Shown: piece after piece, positions 37,601-45,682 of the stretch
Position numbering within the stretch: position 1 is the stretch's first letter
How the letters are laid out: each line of letters opens with the position of its first letter
Source of the DNA: Lachnoclostridium sp. An169
GTDB taxonomy: Bacteria; Bacillota; Clostridia; Lachnospirales; Lachnospiraceae
Direction: 5' to 3'
Length of the DNA stretch: 64,000 bases
Assembly: GCF_002160525.1 (NCBI RefSeq)
Contig: NZ_NFKT01000019.1
Coordinates: 31,028 to 95,027, forward strand
The notes under the pieces: generated by a model
The model's database searches: none
What the model was told of the DNA's origin: nothing
Seen by the model: the letters and a program-made list of their open reading frames with translations, nothing else
Position numbers and translations under genes: made by a program

Positions 37601-37638
37601 AAAAAATGGCAGAGAGACTGTTGAAAATCCTCTGCCAT
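37601..37638 (-). terminator. Terminator-like hairpin between selD and selA
   Basis: On the minus strand a 9-bp stem (37630-37638 with 37606-37614) is followed by a run of T (37601-37605), 10 bp after the selD stop. A second perfect hairpin, GCCTGCA/TGCAGGC type, at 37575-37590 lies just before the selA ribosome site. Expected effect: less selA-selB than selD transcript, and possibly control of selA translation. Confidence 0.7.
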
Positions 37639-37647
37639 TCACATTTT

Positions 37648-38688
37648 TTATTTTAACCGGATCAGTTTTTCCTGCTTTTCCACAACTCTCCCGATCACGG
37701 AAACTTTTGTCTCCAGACCGGCCTTTTCCAGATCTTTCAGCAGACCGGACACTTCCTCCTCCGGAATGGAGAAGAGAAGCCCGCCCGATGTCTGGGGATC
37801 GCTGAGCAGGTCAAGGTATACCTCCTCTGTATCTCCCGCATCCAGGTACGGCTGTGCAAACTCCCGGTTCCGGTAGGCTCCTGCCGGGACCAGTCCCATC
37901 CGGGCATAGTCGCACGCCTCTTCCATATAGGCCACATCCCGCGGACGAAGTTCCAGCGTTACCTGGCTTGCCTGTGCCATCTCCGTACAGTGTCCCAGAA
38001 GTCCGAAACCCGTAATATCCGTACAGGCATGGACCGTATATCCTTCCGCAGCCTCCTTCGCCTTTCTGTTCAGGGAAGACATGACCCTGGCTGCTTCCTG
38101 TTCCGCTTTTTCCGAAGCCATGCGCGCTTTCACAGCCGTGTTGACCACTCCGCTTCCGATCTGTTTGGTCAGCACAAGCACGTCTCCCGGCACACACCCG
38201 TAATTCCGGTATATCCGCTCCGGATGCACAAAGCCGGTAACCGACAGGCCATATTTGGGTTCATCGTCCTGCACGGAATGTCCGCCCACCAGAACGGCGC
38301 CCGCCTCCATCACCTTGTCGGCTCCGCCCCGCAGGATCTCTGAGAGGATCTCCGGGTCCAGGCAGTTCGGGAAACATACGATATTGAGCGCCACCTTCGG
38401 CTCCCCGCCCATGGCATACACATCGCTTAAGGCATTGGCAGCGGCGATCTGTCCGAAAGTATAGGGATCGTCCACCACCGGTGTAAAGAAATCCAGAGTC
38501 TGGATCATCGCAGTATCATCCGATATTTTATAAATCGCGGCATCATCCGATGTCTCGACTCCAACGAGCAGCCGCTCGTCTGTGAATTTTGGCAGCTTAC
38601 CCAGAACCTGGGCAAGGGTCTCAGGACCTATTTTCGCCGCTCACCCGGCGGTCTTTGTCATCTGGGTCAGATGGATCTCCTTATACAT
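37648..38688 (-). CDS. selD: Selenophosphate synthetase SelD, selenoprotein (UGA = Sec16)
   Basis: SelD, 346 residues, makes selenophosphate from selenide and ATP. Translation from the ATG at 38688, which has a full AGGAGGTGAC site, meets an in-frame TGA at 38641-38643 and then continues open to 37648. The context is KTAG-U-AAKIGPETL: the TGA sits exactly where Escherichia coli SelD has catalytic Cys17, and the lysine three residues on (Lys20 there) is kept. DDAAIY, NIVCFPNCLDPEIL and GFGLLGH are typical later motifs. Downstream of the TGA the RNA can fold (GGTC/GACC inside GGC/GCC, then CCCAG/CTGGG), a candidate bacterial SECIS. A standard caller would start at the internal ATG 38508 and lose the active site. 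SelA, SelB and SelC are encoded nearby. Confidence 0.95.
38595..38643 (-). promoter_or_regulatory. Sec UGA codon and candidate bSECIS in selD
   Basis: TGA at 38641-38643, then a hairpin GGTC-CTGA-GACC starting 12 nt downstream and a second hairpin CCCAG-GTT-CTGGG about 29 nt downstream. Bacterial SECIS elements follow the UGA directly with an apical loop roughly 20 nt away, so the first is the likelier SelB target. Confidence 0.6.
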
Positions 38689-38723
38689 GCCTGTCACCTC
38701 CTCTCTTCATATGTCATATGCAT

Positions 38724-39356
38724 CTACGGACGGATCACACGTCCTGCCTGCTGCATAGTCTCCACGATACTGTACATATTCGTCACAGTCCCCACCGCAA
38801 GCTTCTCTTTCAGCCCGTAGTAGTCCAGGCATGTCCCGCATGTCATGATCTCCACGCCCTGTTCCTCCAGGCTTTTCAGGTCTTCCAGAGCCGGCGAGCC
38901 TTCCACCGTCAGCTTCGCCCCTCCGTTATAGAATACCATCTTTGCCGGCAGAGTTTCAAGCTGGGTAACGGCAAACAGAAAACTCTTCATAAGAATATGC
39001 CCCAGTTCATCCGCGCCCTCTCCCATCTTATCGGAGGAGACGACGACAATGGTGTCCCCGGAGATACTCTCTTTCCCGCAGTCACAGGAAAACTCCTCCT
39101 GTGCGTTGTCCGCATTTCCGCCAGACTGCTGCCCGGCGCCGGTTTGGATCAGCACCCGGTACTGCCCCTCGGCAATCTTCTCGCTGCTCACTTCCGCCCC
39201 GGTGCTCTGCGCCATCTTCGTCACATTTTTCACCGCAGTCTCGTTGTCCACCAGAACCTCAATCTCCGCATTTTCCCCCGCTTCTCCAAGAGCTTTTTTC
39301 GTCTTGATCACCGGGATCGGGCAGGCGTCGCCCATCGCATCTACTGTAAACTTCAT
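38724..39356 (-). CDS. yedF: Selenium metabolism protein YedF
   Basis: A 210-residue protein with an N-terminal TusA-like domain (MKFTVDAMGDACPIPVIKTKKAL, CPxP motif near residue 12) and a C-terminal DsrE-like half with FYNGGAKL and EIMTCGTCLDYYGL. A CDCGKES linker contains two more cysteines. The family (TIGR03527) accompanies SelD and is presumed to handle reactive selenium. The ATG at 39356 has GGAGGATGATT upstream; the longer frame lacks a site. It ends 35 bp before selD. Confidence 0.92.
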   Translation of the reverse strand: MKFTVDAMGDACPIPVIKTKKALGEAGENAEIEVLVDNETAVKNVTKMAQSTGAEVSSEKIAEGQYRVLIQTGAGQQSGGNADNAQEEFSCDCGKESISGDTIVVVSSDKMGEGADELGHILMKSFLFAVTQLETLPAKMVFYNGGAKLTVEGSPALEDLKSLEEQGVEIMTCGTCLDYYGLKEKLAVGTVTNMYSIVETMQQAGRVIRP

Positions 39357-39448
39357 TTCAATCATCCTCCTGACTGCTATACTTTCCTGTTTCCCATTCA
39401 CTTTGCAAACCGTCTCAGTTCTTCAACGGCAGTCCCTGCATACAGCCA

Positions 39449-40681
39449 TCAATACCGGTTGTCAAAGATCCTCGTCGATTTCTTCTCGCTTCTCGGCAGA
39501 TCCCCGATGGATACAGGCTTCACATGCACGAGGATACCGATCTTTGTCTTGAAAGCTTTCTGGATCGCCTCCTCCGCCTGCTTCTTGTCAACGCCCTTGT
39601 TGACCTCAACGAAAAGGGTACACTCATCTTTCCCGAACAGATGATCCAGCATAAACTGGTATTCACTGGACGCCTCAGGCACTGTCTTGAGCATTTCCTC
39701 GATCTGGCTCGGGAAAATGTTGACTCCCTTCACTTTCACCATATCGTCTGTACGTCCGATCAGCGTATCGATCCTCGGATATTTTGATCCGCACTTACAC
39801 TCGCCCGGGATAAATCTTGTCAGGTCGTGGGTGCGGTAGCGGATCAGCGGCGCCCCCTGTTTTCTCAGCGTGGTGATGACAAGCTCTCCCACTTCTCCGT
39901 CAGGCACGTTTTCCCCGGTTTTTGGATCCACGATCTCAAAATACAGGTAGTCATCCCAGTAGTGCATTCCGCACTCATAGTCACAGCTCATGGCGATTCC
40001 CGGACCGTACACCTCAGTCAGCCCGTAAATGTCGTAGAGCTGCACGCCCAGTTCTGCGGCGATGCGGGCGCGCATCTTGCTGCCCCACCGCTCGGAGCCG
40101 ATCACGCCTTTTTTCAGATAGATCTTATCCGTCAGTCCGCGTTTTCCTATCTCCTCCGCCAGAAGAAGGGCGTAGGAAGATGTGGCGCAGAGAACCGTGG
40201 ATTTCATGTCCTGCATCATGCGGAGCTGCTTTTCCGTATTCCCGGGGCCCATGGGGATCGTCATGGCGCCCAGGTATTCCGCCCCTGCCTGGAACCCGAT
40301 TCCGGCAGTCCAGAGCCCGTATCCCGGGGTGATCTGTATCCGGTCCAGAGCGGTAATCCCCGCCATCTCATAGCAGCGGGCGAACATCTTTGCCCAGTCC
40401 TCCACATCTTTTTTCGTGTAGGGGATGATCACCGGAATTCCGGTAGTTCCCGAGGAGGAGTGGATTCTCACGATCTCCTCGTCCGGCACCGCCTGAAGTC
40501 CCAGCGGGTAAGCCTCTCTTAAGTCCCCCTTCCAGGTGAAAGGCAGCTTTTCGAAATCCTCCTGTGACCGGATGGATTCGATATCAATACCTTTAAGCTT
40601 TTCTTTGTAGAAACACTCTTTTGAAGTGAGCTGACGCAGATTTTCCTTGATCATCTCAAACTGCAGTTCCGTCATTTTCAT
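39449..40681 (-). CDS. Phenylacetate-CoA ligase family protein
   Basis: A 410-residue AMP-forming ligase of the PaaK family. The phosphate-binding loop is HSSSGTTGIPVIIPYT near residue 85, YGLTEVYGPG follows, and the C-terminal domain shows GRTDDMVKVKGVNIFPSQIE. Beside iorAB it probably interconverts arylacetates and arylacetyl-CoA with ATP, so aromatic amino-acid oxidation could yield ATP. Start 40681 follows AGGTGG; the longer frame overlaps iorB. Confidence 0.9.
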   Translation of the reverse strand: MKMTELQFEMIKENLRQLTSKECFYKEKLKGIDIESIRSQEDFEKLPFTWKGDLREAYPLGLQAVPDEEIVRIHSSSGTTGIPVIIPYTKKDVEDWAKMFARCYEMAGITALDRIQITPGYGLWTAGIGFQAGAEYLGAMTIPMGPGNTEKQLRMMQDMKSTVLCATSSYALLLAEEIGKRGLTDKIYLKKGVIGSERWGSKMRARIAAELGVQLYDIYGLTEVYGPGIAMSCDYECGMHYWDDYLYFEIVDPKTGENVPDGEVGELVITTLRKQGAPLIRYRTHDLTRFIPGECKCGSKYPRIDTLIGRTDDMVKVKGVNIFPSQIEEMLKTVPEASSEYQFMLDHLFGKDECTLFVEVNKGVDKKQAEEAIQKAFKTKIGILVHVKPVSIGDLPRSEKKSTRIFDNRY

Positions 40682-40682
40682 G

Positions 40683-41270
40683 TCACATGCCACCTGCCTC
40701 TCTGCCAAGCATGAGAGCCCTTTCGTTCAATTCGATATATTTTTCTTTTACATTTTTTCTCACCGCATCCAGCATCTCATCCGGCGTGATGCCAAGCACA
40801 CCCGTCTGGGACGCCGCACCGAGCAGAACCACGTTGAGCACTTTCGGCGAACCAGCCTTCCGGCAGAGCTCATCGCCGTCAACTACAAGAAGTTTTCCCG
40901 TCTTTTTCTCCAGCCAGGAGATCATATCTTCCGCCCGGTATGCGTCTCCGCCCAGGCTGGCGGTTACAGGTTTTACGATCTTCCGGTCCGCGATCACCAT
41001 GCCGCCCTTTTTCAGATAGGGCAGGCAGCGCACCGCCTCTCCGGGTTCAAATGCCAGAATCACATCCGCCGTTCCCTCCGGAATCTGAGGAGAATAAACT
41101 TCATCCCCGATACGCACATGGCTTACCACTGAACCGCCTCTCTGTGCCATTCCTATGGTCTCTGTGGTCCTGACAAAATATCCTTTTTCCATTGCCGCGA
41201 AAGCGATCAGACGCGAAGCGAGCACCACGCCCTGGCCTCCCACTCCGCAAAGCAGACAGTTCTTATTCAT
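40683..41270 (-). CDS. iorB: Indolepyruvate:ferredoxin oxidoreductase, beta subunit
   Basis: The 195-residue gamma-type subunit (POR_N) of the two-subunit oxidoreductase. MNKNCLLCGVGGQGVVLASRLI (in parts), the REGSEVRG-equivalent AQRGGSVVSHVRIGDEVYSPQI (in parts) and FEPGEAVR are typical. It overlaps iorA by 8 bp and is followed within 2 bp by the ligase gene. Confidence 0.93.
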   Translation of the reverse strand: MNKNCLLCGVGGQGVVLASRLIAFAAMEKGYFVRTTETIGMAQRGGSVVSHVRIGDEVYSPQIPEGTADVILAFEPGEAVRCLPYLKKGGMVIADRKIVKPVTASLGGDAYRAEDMISWLEKKTGKLLVVDGDELCRKAGSPKVLNVVLLGAASQTGVLGITPDEMLDAVRKNVKEKYIELNERALMLGREAGGM

Positions 41271-43134
41271 TTTCCTTCACCTCCCCGATCGCCTGGAACG
41301 GGCATACATAAGAACATACGCCGCATCCGTAGCAGAGCGTCTCATCGATCTTCACCGTATCTCCCTCTGTCACGATGGCCGGACATCCCAGTTCCCGCAC
41401 GCATACCTTGCATTTTCTGCAGGCGTCCTGATTGACCGTATATGTATTCTGCGGCTTTGTCACCGCGATACAGGGCGACTTGAAGATCACGGCGCGCACG
41501 CCTGTCCCGGCAGCCGCTTCCTGTACTGCCTTCACCGCATCCGGAAGGATCAGGGGATCCACCTCGTAAATCTGCTCCACGCCGATTCCCTCCAGAATCC
41601 TGCGGATACTGATCTTCGCCGCCACTTCTCCCATGATCGTCTTCCCGGTGCCCGGATGGGGCTGATGGCCGGTCATGGCTGTAGTCGAGTTGTCCAGCAC
41701 TACAAGTACAATGTCATTCTTATTATATACCGCATTTACAACTCCCGTGATTCCGGAAGCAAAGAATGTGGAGTCCCCGATAAAGGCAAAATTGACTGAA
41801 TCCGGCTCAACCGCCTGAAGTCCCTGGGCAATGGTAACGCCCGCCCCCATGCACAGGCAGGTGTCCACCATATCGAGGGGTTTCGCATTTCCCAGTGTAT
41901 AGCATCCGATATCACCACAGAATACCGCTTTCTTTCCTTTCATTGCCTTCTTCACCGCGTAGAATGACGCACGGTGAGGACACCCGGCGCAGAGAACCGG
42001 CGGACGGACCGGAAGAGCGGGCTGCTCTCCGTTATCTGCAGCTGCATCAGCTTTCTCCGGGGCTGCAGACTGTGCATCTGCTGCTTCCGTCTTCCCGCCT
42101 GCAGACTCTGCCGTAAATACATCCGCGCCAAGGAATCCTTCCAGATCTTTGCGGATGCTCTCAGAGCTGTTCTCCCCGGCGTTTTTCGTATGTCCTGTCA
42201 GTTTTCCGCAGATCTGCACCGGAAGATGGTATTTCCCCGCCACTCTTAAGAGTTCCCGCTCAATCATCGGGTCCAGCTCCTCGAGGACAAGCACCTCATC
42301 CATTTCTTCCATAAATTCCTTTGCCAGCCGCTCCGGGAAAGGATGGGGTGTGGAAATCTTCAGGAGAGGCACTCCCTCCGGCAGGACTTCCCGCGTGTAT
42401 GCATAACTGATTCCCGCTGTCACAACGCCCTTCTTTCCGCTGCCCGGAAGGACGAAGTTTCTCTCATAATCCGAGAGCGTCTCGGAGAGCTCTGCATTTC
42501 TCTTCTCAATCTTTACGTGATTCAGATAGGACGTACGCGGGAAAATAACCCACCGCATGGTATCCTTTATAAAGCCTTCCGGCTCAGCCACTTCCATATC
42601 CGGAAGCAGTTCTATGCTCGCACAGGAGTGACAGACTCTCGTGGTCGGGCGGAAGAGCACCGGCGTCTGGTATTTTTCCGAAAACTCAAACGCCTCTCCG
42701 ATCATGACATACGCCTCCTCCGGGGAGGACGGATCAAAAACCGGAAGCTTTGAAAACTGTCCGAAAGTCCGAGTATCCTGCTCGGTCTGGGAGGAAATCG
42801 GGCCCGGATCATCCGCAGACACAATCACCATGCCGCCTTTCACGCCCATATAGGCAAGGCTCATCAGCGGATCGGAAGCCACGTTAAGCCCCACCTGCTT
42901 CATCGTCACGATGGTGCGGGCCCCCGCATATGCCGCGCCTGCGCCCACCTCCATGGCAGCCTTTTCATTTACCGACCACTCCACATGGAAATGGCCGTCG
43001 TTATGTTTTGCTATTGTCTCCAGGATCTCCGTGGACGGCGTCCCGGGATACCCTGCCGCCATCCGGACACCGGCGCGGACGGCCCCCAGGGCAATCGCCT
43101 CGTTTCCCATGGCAAGTATTCTTTTCTCCGACAT
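41263..43134 (-). CDS. iorA: Indolepyruvate:ferredoxin oxidoreductase, alpha subunit
   Basis: A 623-residue TPP enzyme converting arylpyruvates and CoA to arylacetyl-CoA, CO2 and reduced ferredoxin. MGNEAIALGAVRAGVRMAAGYPGTPSTEI (in parts) opens the pyrimidine-binding domain; CAGCPHRASF and GDIGCYTLG with GDSTFFASGITG bind TPP. Two 4Fe-4S clusters are at the end (CRKCKVCVRELGCP and CYGCGVCSYVCP). An Ala/Asp-rich linker of about 30 residues near position 355 separates the halves and is longer than usual. Expressed with iorB and the ligase. Confidence 0.94.
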   Translation of the reverse strand: MSEKRILAMGNEAIALGAVRAGVRMAAGYPGTPSTEILETIAKHNDGHFHVEWSVNEKAAMEVGAGAAYAGARTIVTMKQVGLNVASDPLMSLAYMGVKGGMVIVSADDPGPISSQTEQDTRTFGQFSKLPVFDPSSPEEAYVMIGEAFEFSEKYQTPVLFRPTTRVCHSCASIELLPDMEVAEPEGFIKDTMRWVIFPRTSYLNHVKIEKRNAELSETLSDYERNFVLPGSGKKGVVTAGISYAYTREVLPEGVPLLKISTPHPFPERLAKEFMEEMDEVLVLEELDPMIERELLRVAGKYHLPVQICGKLTGHTKNAGENSSESIRKDLEGFLGADVFTAESAGGKTEAADAQSAAPEKADAAADNGEQPALPVRPPVLCAGCPHRASFYAVKKAMKGKKAVFCGDIGCYTLGNAKPLDMVDTCLCMGAGVTIAQGLQAVEPDSVNFAFIGDSTFFASGITGVVNAVYNKNDIVLVVLDNSTTAMTGHQPHPGTGKTIMGEVAAKISIRRILEGIGVEQIYEVDPLILPDAVKAVQEAAAGTGVRAVIFKSPCIAVTKPQNTYTVNQDACRKCKVCVRELGCPAIVTEGDTVKIDETLCYGCGVCSYVCPFQAIGEVKENE

Positions 43135-43448
43135 AATCTGTCTCCTTTATCGTGTTATTGATTTCTTTATTTCCTAAAATTATAAAGCTCACTTTTAAGC
43201 CCACTTTTGGTTTCTTTTCAGCCCCCGCCAGGGTAATATGGGGCAGTACAGCCGGAACCTGGCGGACGTGTAAAAAACCACCACTTTTGTATTTTAACAC
43301 AGGAAAGTATCAATGGGAACATATTTTCCGCTCTTTTTCCTTCCGGGATTCTGTGATATAATCAGATGAAATCTATCGTCACGCCGCAGCAGGCGGCTTT
43401 CATTCAGAGAAACGGCTGTTCTGCAGCCAAAGAAAGGATACATATAAC
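43135..43448. promoter_or_regulatory. Divergent region between iorA and the methyltransferase
   Basis: The iorA side contains an 8-bp stem (43225-43232 with 43258-43265) enclosing a 25-nt loop, in what would be its 5' leader, with a TAAAAT box at 43291-43296 further up. The plus-strand side has an extended -10 TGTGATATAAT (TATAAT at 43357-43362) about 85 bp before the methyltransferase. No riboswitch class is recognised. Confidence 0.45.
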
Positions 43449-44315
43449 ATGTGGATTGCAGATAAATGGAAAGATTATGAAGTCATAGACTGTTCAAAAG
43501 GTGAAAAACTGGAGAGGTGGGGAGACTATATTCTCGTCCGCCCCGATCCTCAGGTCATCTGGGATACTCCCAGGAAGGCTCGTGGCTGGAAACACAGAAA
43601 CGGACACTACCACCGCAGCAAGAAAGGCGGCGGAGAATGGGAATTTTTCGATCTGCCCGAGCAGTGGCAGATTCATTACGGGGACCTGACTTTCAACCTG
43701 AAGCCGTTCAGCTTCAAGCACACGGGACTTTTCCCGGAGCAGGCCACCAACTGGGACTGGTTTTCCGGGAAGATCCGCCGTGCCGGGCGGCCGGTAAAAG
43801 TGCTCAACCTTTTCGCCTACACCGGGGGAGCCACACTTGCCGCTGCCGCTGCAGGGGCGCAGGTCACCCATGTGGATGCCTCGAAAGGAATGGTAGGATG
43901 GGCGAAGGAGAACGCCGTCTCCTCCGGTCTGAAGGACGCCCCCATCCGCTGGCTTGTAGATGACTGTGTGAAATTCGTCGAGCGGGAAATCCGCCGGGGG
44001 AACACTTACGATGCCATTATCATGGACCCGCCTTCCTACGGAAGAGGGCCCAAAGGCGAGATATGGAAGATCGAGGATATGATCCATCCTCTGATAAAGC
44101 TCTGCACGAAGATTCTCTCCAAAGACGCCCTGTTCTTCCTGGTCAACTCCTACACCACCGGCCTTGCGCCCGCGGTGCTGACCTATATGATCGCCACGGA
44201 ACTGGCGCCCTGGAAAGGTCATGTGGAGTCCCAGGAAATCGGGCTTCCGGTGACGGAGTCCGGACTTGTGCTGCCCTGCGGCGCCTCCGGAAGATGGGAG
44301 CGCGACGGGCTCTAA
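43449..44315 (+). CDS. Class I SAM-dependent methyltransferase (RlmI/RlmK-like)
   Basis: A 288-residue Rossmann methyltransferase. The SAM site is VLNLFAYTGGATLAAAAAGA, the second acidic strand is THVDASKGMVGWAKEN, and the catalytic motif MDPPSYGRGPKGE is that of rRNA cytosine/guanine methyltransferases of the RlmI/RlmK/L group. The RNA target cannot be named. Its TAA overlaps the TAG of the convergent gene within the four bases 44312-44315. Confidence 0.85.
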   Translation: MWIADKWKDYEVIDCSKGEKLERWGDYILVRPDPQVIWDTPRKARGWKHRNGHYHRSKKGGGEWEFFDLPEQWQIHYGDLTFNLKPFSFKHTGLFPEQATNWDWFSGKIRRAGRPVKVLNLFAYTGGATLAAAAAGAQVTHVDASKGMVGWAKENAVSSGLKDAPIRWLVDDCVKFVEREIRRGNTYDAIIMDPPSYGRGPKGEIWKIEDMIHPLIKLCTKILSKDALFFLVNSYTTGLAPAVLTYMIATELAPWKGHVESQEIGLPVTESGLVLPCGASGRWERDGL

Positions 44316-45643
44316 TCCGTCAGCTTCAGGTTCGGATACCTGCTCTCGATAAATGAATCCGGGAAATATTCATCCAGCATATCTCCCACCACTGACGGCT
44401 GTGCGGTTCCGCCCTGCCGGGCAGAATACCTGGCAAGGGCAAGCCCCGTCACAGCGACATTGACCACCATGAACACAATCAGCACATTGCAGAGGATTTT
44501 GCCGGCGCGTGCCGGTATCTTCTCGATCCACCGGGAGAGCACCGGATAGACTCCCTTCATCCAGATCACCGCCGCAATTCCCCAGAAAAAGCAGTACAGC
44601 AGATTGATGCGTCCGCCCAGGTTGAAGGGGATCGCACTGTAATCCCAGAACACGGTCCCGAAGGCGAGTTCTGTAAATACGCTGCATATGTACTCATAGG
44701 CTCCTCCCAGTACGGTGCCGAACACGAAAATATACCGGTCGCTTCTGTCTCTGTACTGGTAGAGGATCCAGGTGAGGAGCATGCACGCCAGCCCCCAGAC
44801 GATGCTGAACTGACCAAACACCAGACTGCTCCTGCTCATCAGCTCTCCTGTCGTGATCAGGCAGAACACGGTCTCCACCAGATCTCCCAGAAAGGCGCTG
44901 ACAAAGAAGATGGCTGTCAGTTTATAAAAACTGCACCCTTCTGCAAAAGGTTTCGCCTGCCGGGACTCCTCTGTTCTTCCAAGGACTGCTCCTGCCTTTT
45001 CCCGCACTTCTTCCAGGTTGGGAAACGCATTGACCATACGCCCCTGAATCCGCCGGGTCATCCGGTTCTCCAGAATTACCGATGTTTTCCGCAGCTCATC
45101 TGTGATCTGCCCGATCCTGCTGCCCTTTTTCCGCAGTCCCAGGACCGCCAGTCCCGAACCGATAAAATCGACCATCAGCAATCCCATGCCGATACCCAGA
45201 ATGATATGCCCCACCAGGCCGGGGATCAGGGAAATGACGCGGACGAACAGGGGATTGAAAATGCGGATCATCAGCACCGCACCGACGCCCCATGCGAGTG
45301 AACTTTTCAGGCTGACATAGCCGTCCAGATTAAATCGATCCTTCGAATAATCCCACCACTTCCGGTGAAAGATCTTCTCCATGGTTCTTCCGGTCAGATA
45401 TTCCACAAAACTGGTGACGATCATTCCGCCGATGAAAAGGAAGAAGAGTCTGTCATGCAGCTCCGGCAGGAATACTGCCACCGCCACAGCGCCCGCTCCG
45501 TAGACCGGGCAGAGCGGTCCGTTTACAAATCCCCGGTTTACGAATCTGTGTTTCCGGACCGCGGCAGCAGCCACTTCCCCTGCCCATCCGATAAAGGAAT
45601 ATATGAAAAACATCCATATCAGCTTATATATAAAGTCTGTCAT
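44312..45643 (-). CDS. PF06541-type membrane protein, two-domain
   Basis: A 443-residue multi-pass protein of the 'putative ABC-transporter type IV' family. The family blocks occur twice: FIYSFIGWAGE, NRGFVNGPLCPVYGAGA, FVEYLTGRTMEKIFHRKWWDYS and NLDGYVSL in the first half; FLGDLVETVF, FGQFSIVWGLACML, YEYICSVFTELAFGTVFWDYS (in parts) and NLGGRINLLYC in the second. A basic cytoplasmic linker (about 175-235) joins them. Function unknown. It follows the flavodiiron gene by 39 bp and has a shorter paralogue at 49513-50496. Confidence 0.82.
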   Translation of the reverse strand: MTDFIYKLIWMFFIYSFIGWAGEVAAAAVRKHRFVNRGFVNGPLCPVYGAGAVAVAVFLPELHDRLFFLFIGGMIVTSFVEYLTGRTMEKIFHRKWWDYSKDRFNLDGYVSLKSSLAWGVGAVLMIRIFNPLFVRVISLIPGLVGHIILGIGMGLLMVDFIGSGLAVLGLRKKGSRIGQITDELRKTSVILENRMTRRIQGRMVNAFPNLEEVREKAGAVLGRTEESRQAKPFAEGCSFYKLTAIFFVSAFLGDLVETVFCLITTGELMSRSSLVFGQFSIVWGLACMLLTWILYQYRDRSDRYIFVFGTVLGGAYEYICSVFTELAFGTVFWDYSAIPFNLGGRINLLYCFFWGIAAVIWMKGVYPVLSRWIEKIPARAGKILCNVLIVFMVVNVAVTGLALARYSARQGGTAQPSVVGDMLDEYFPDSFIESRYPNLKLTD

Positions 45644-45682
45644 CGTAATGTATACCCTTCTGTTATCTTATTGTATATCTGC

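Noticed and set aside
37648..38508. A 286-residue SelD starting at the internal ATG
   Set aside because: It lacks the catalytic N-terminus; the real start with a strong ribosome site is 38688, with an in-frame UGA for selenocysteine.
43209..43270. Riboswitch in the iorA leader
   Set aside because: Only one stem is evident and no conserved aptamer core was recognised.
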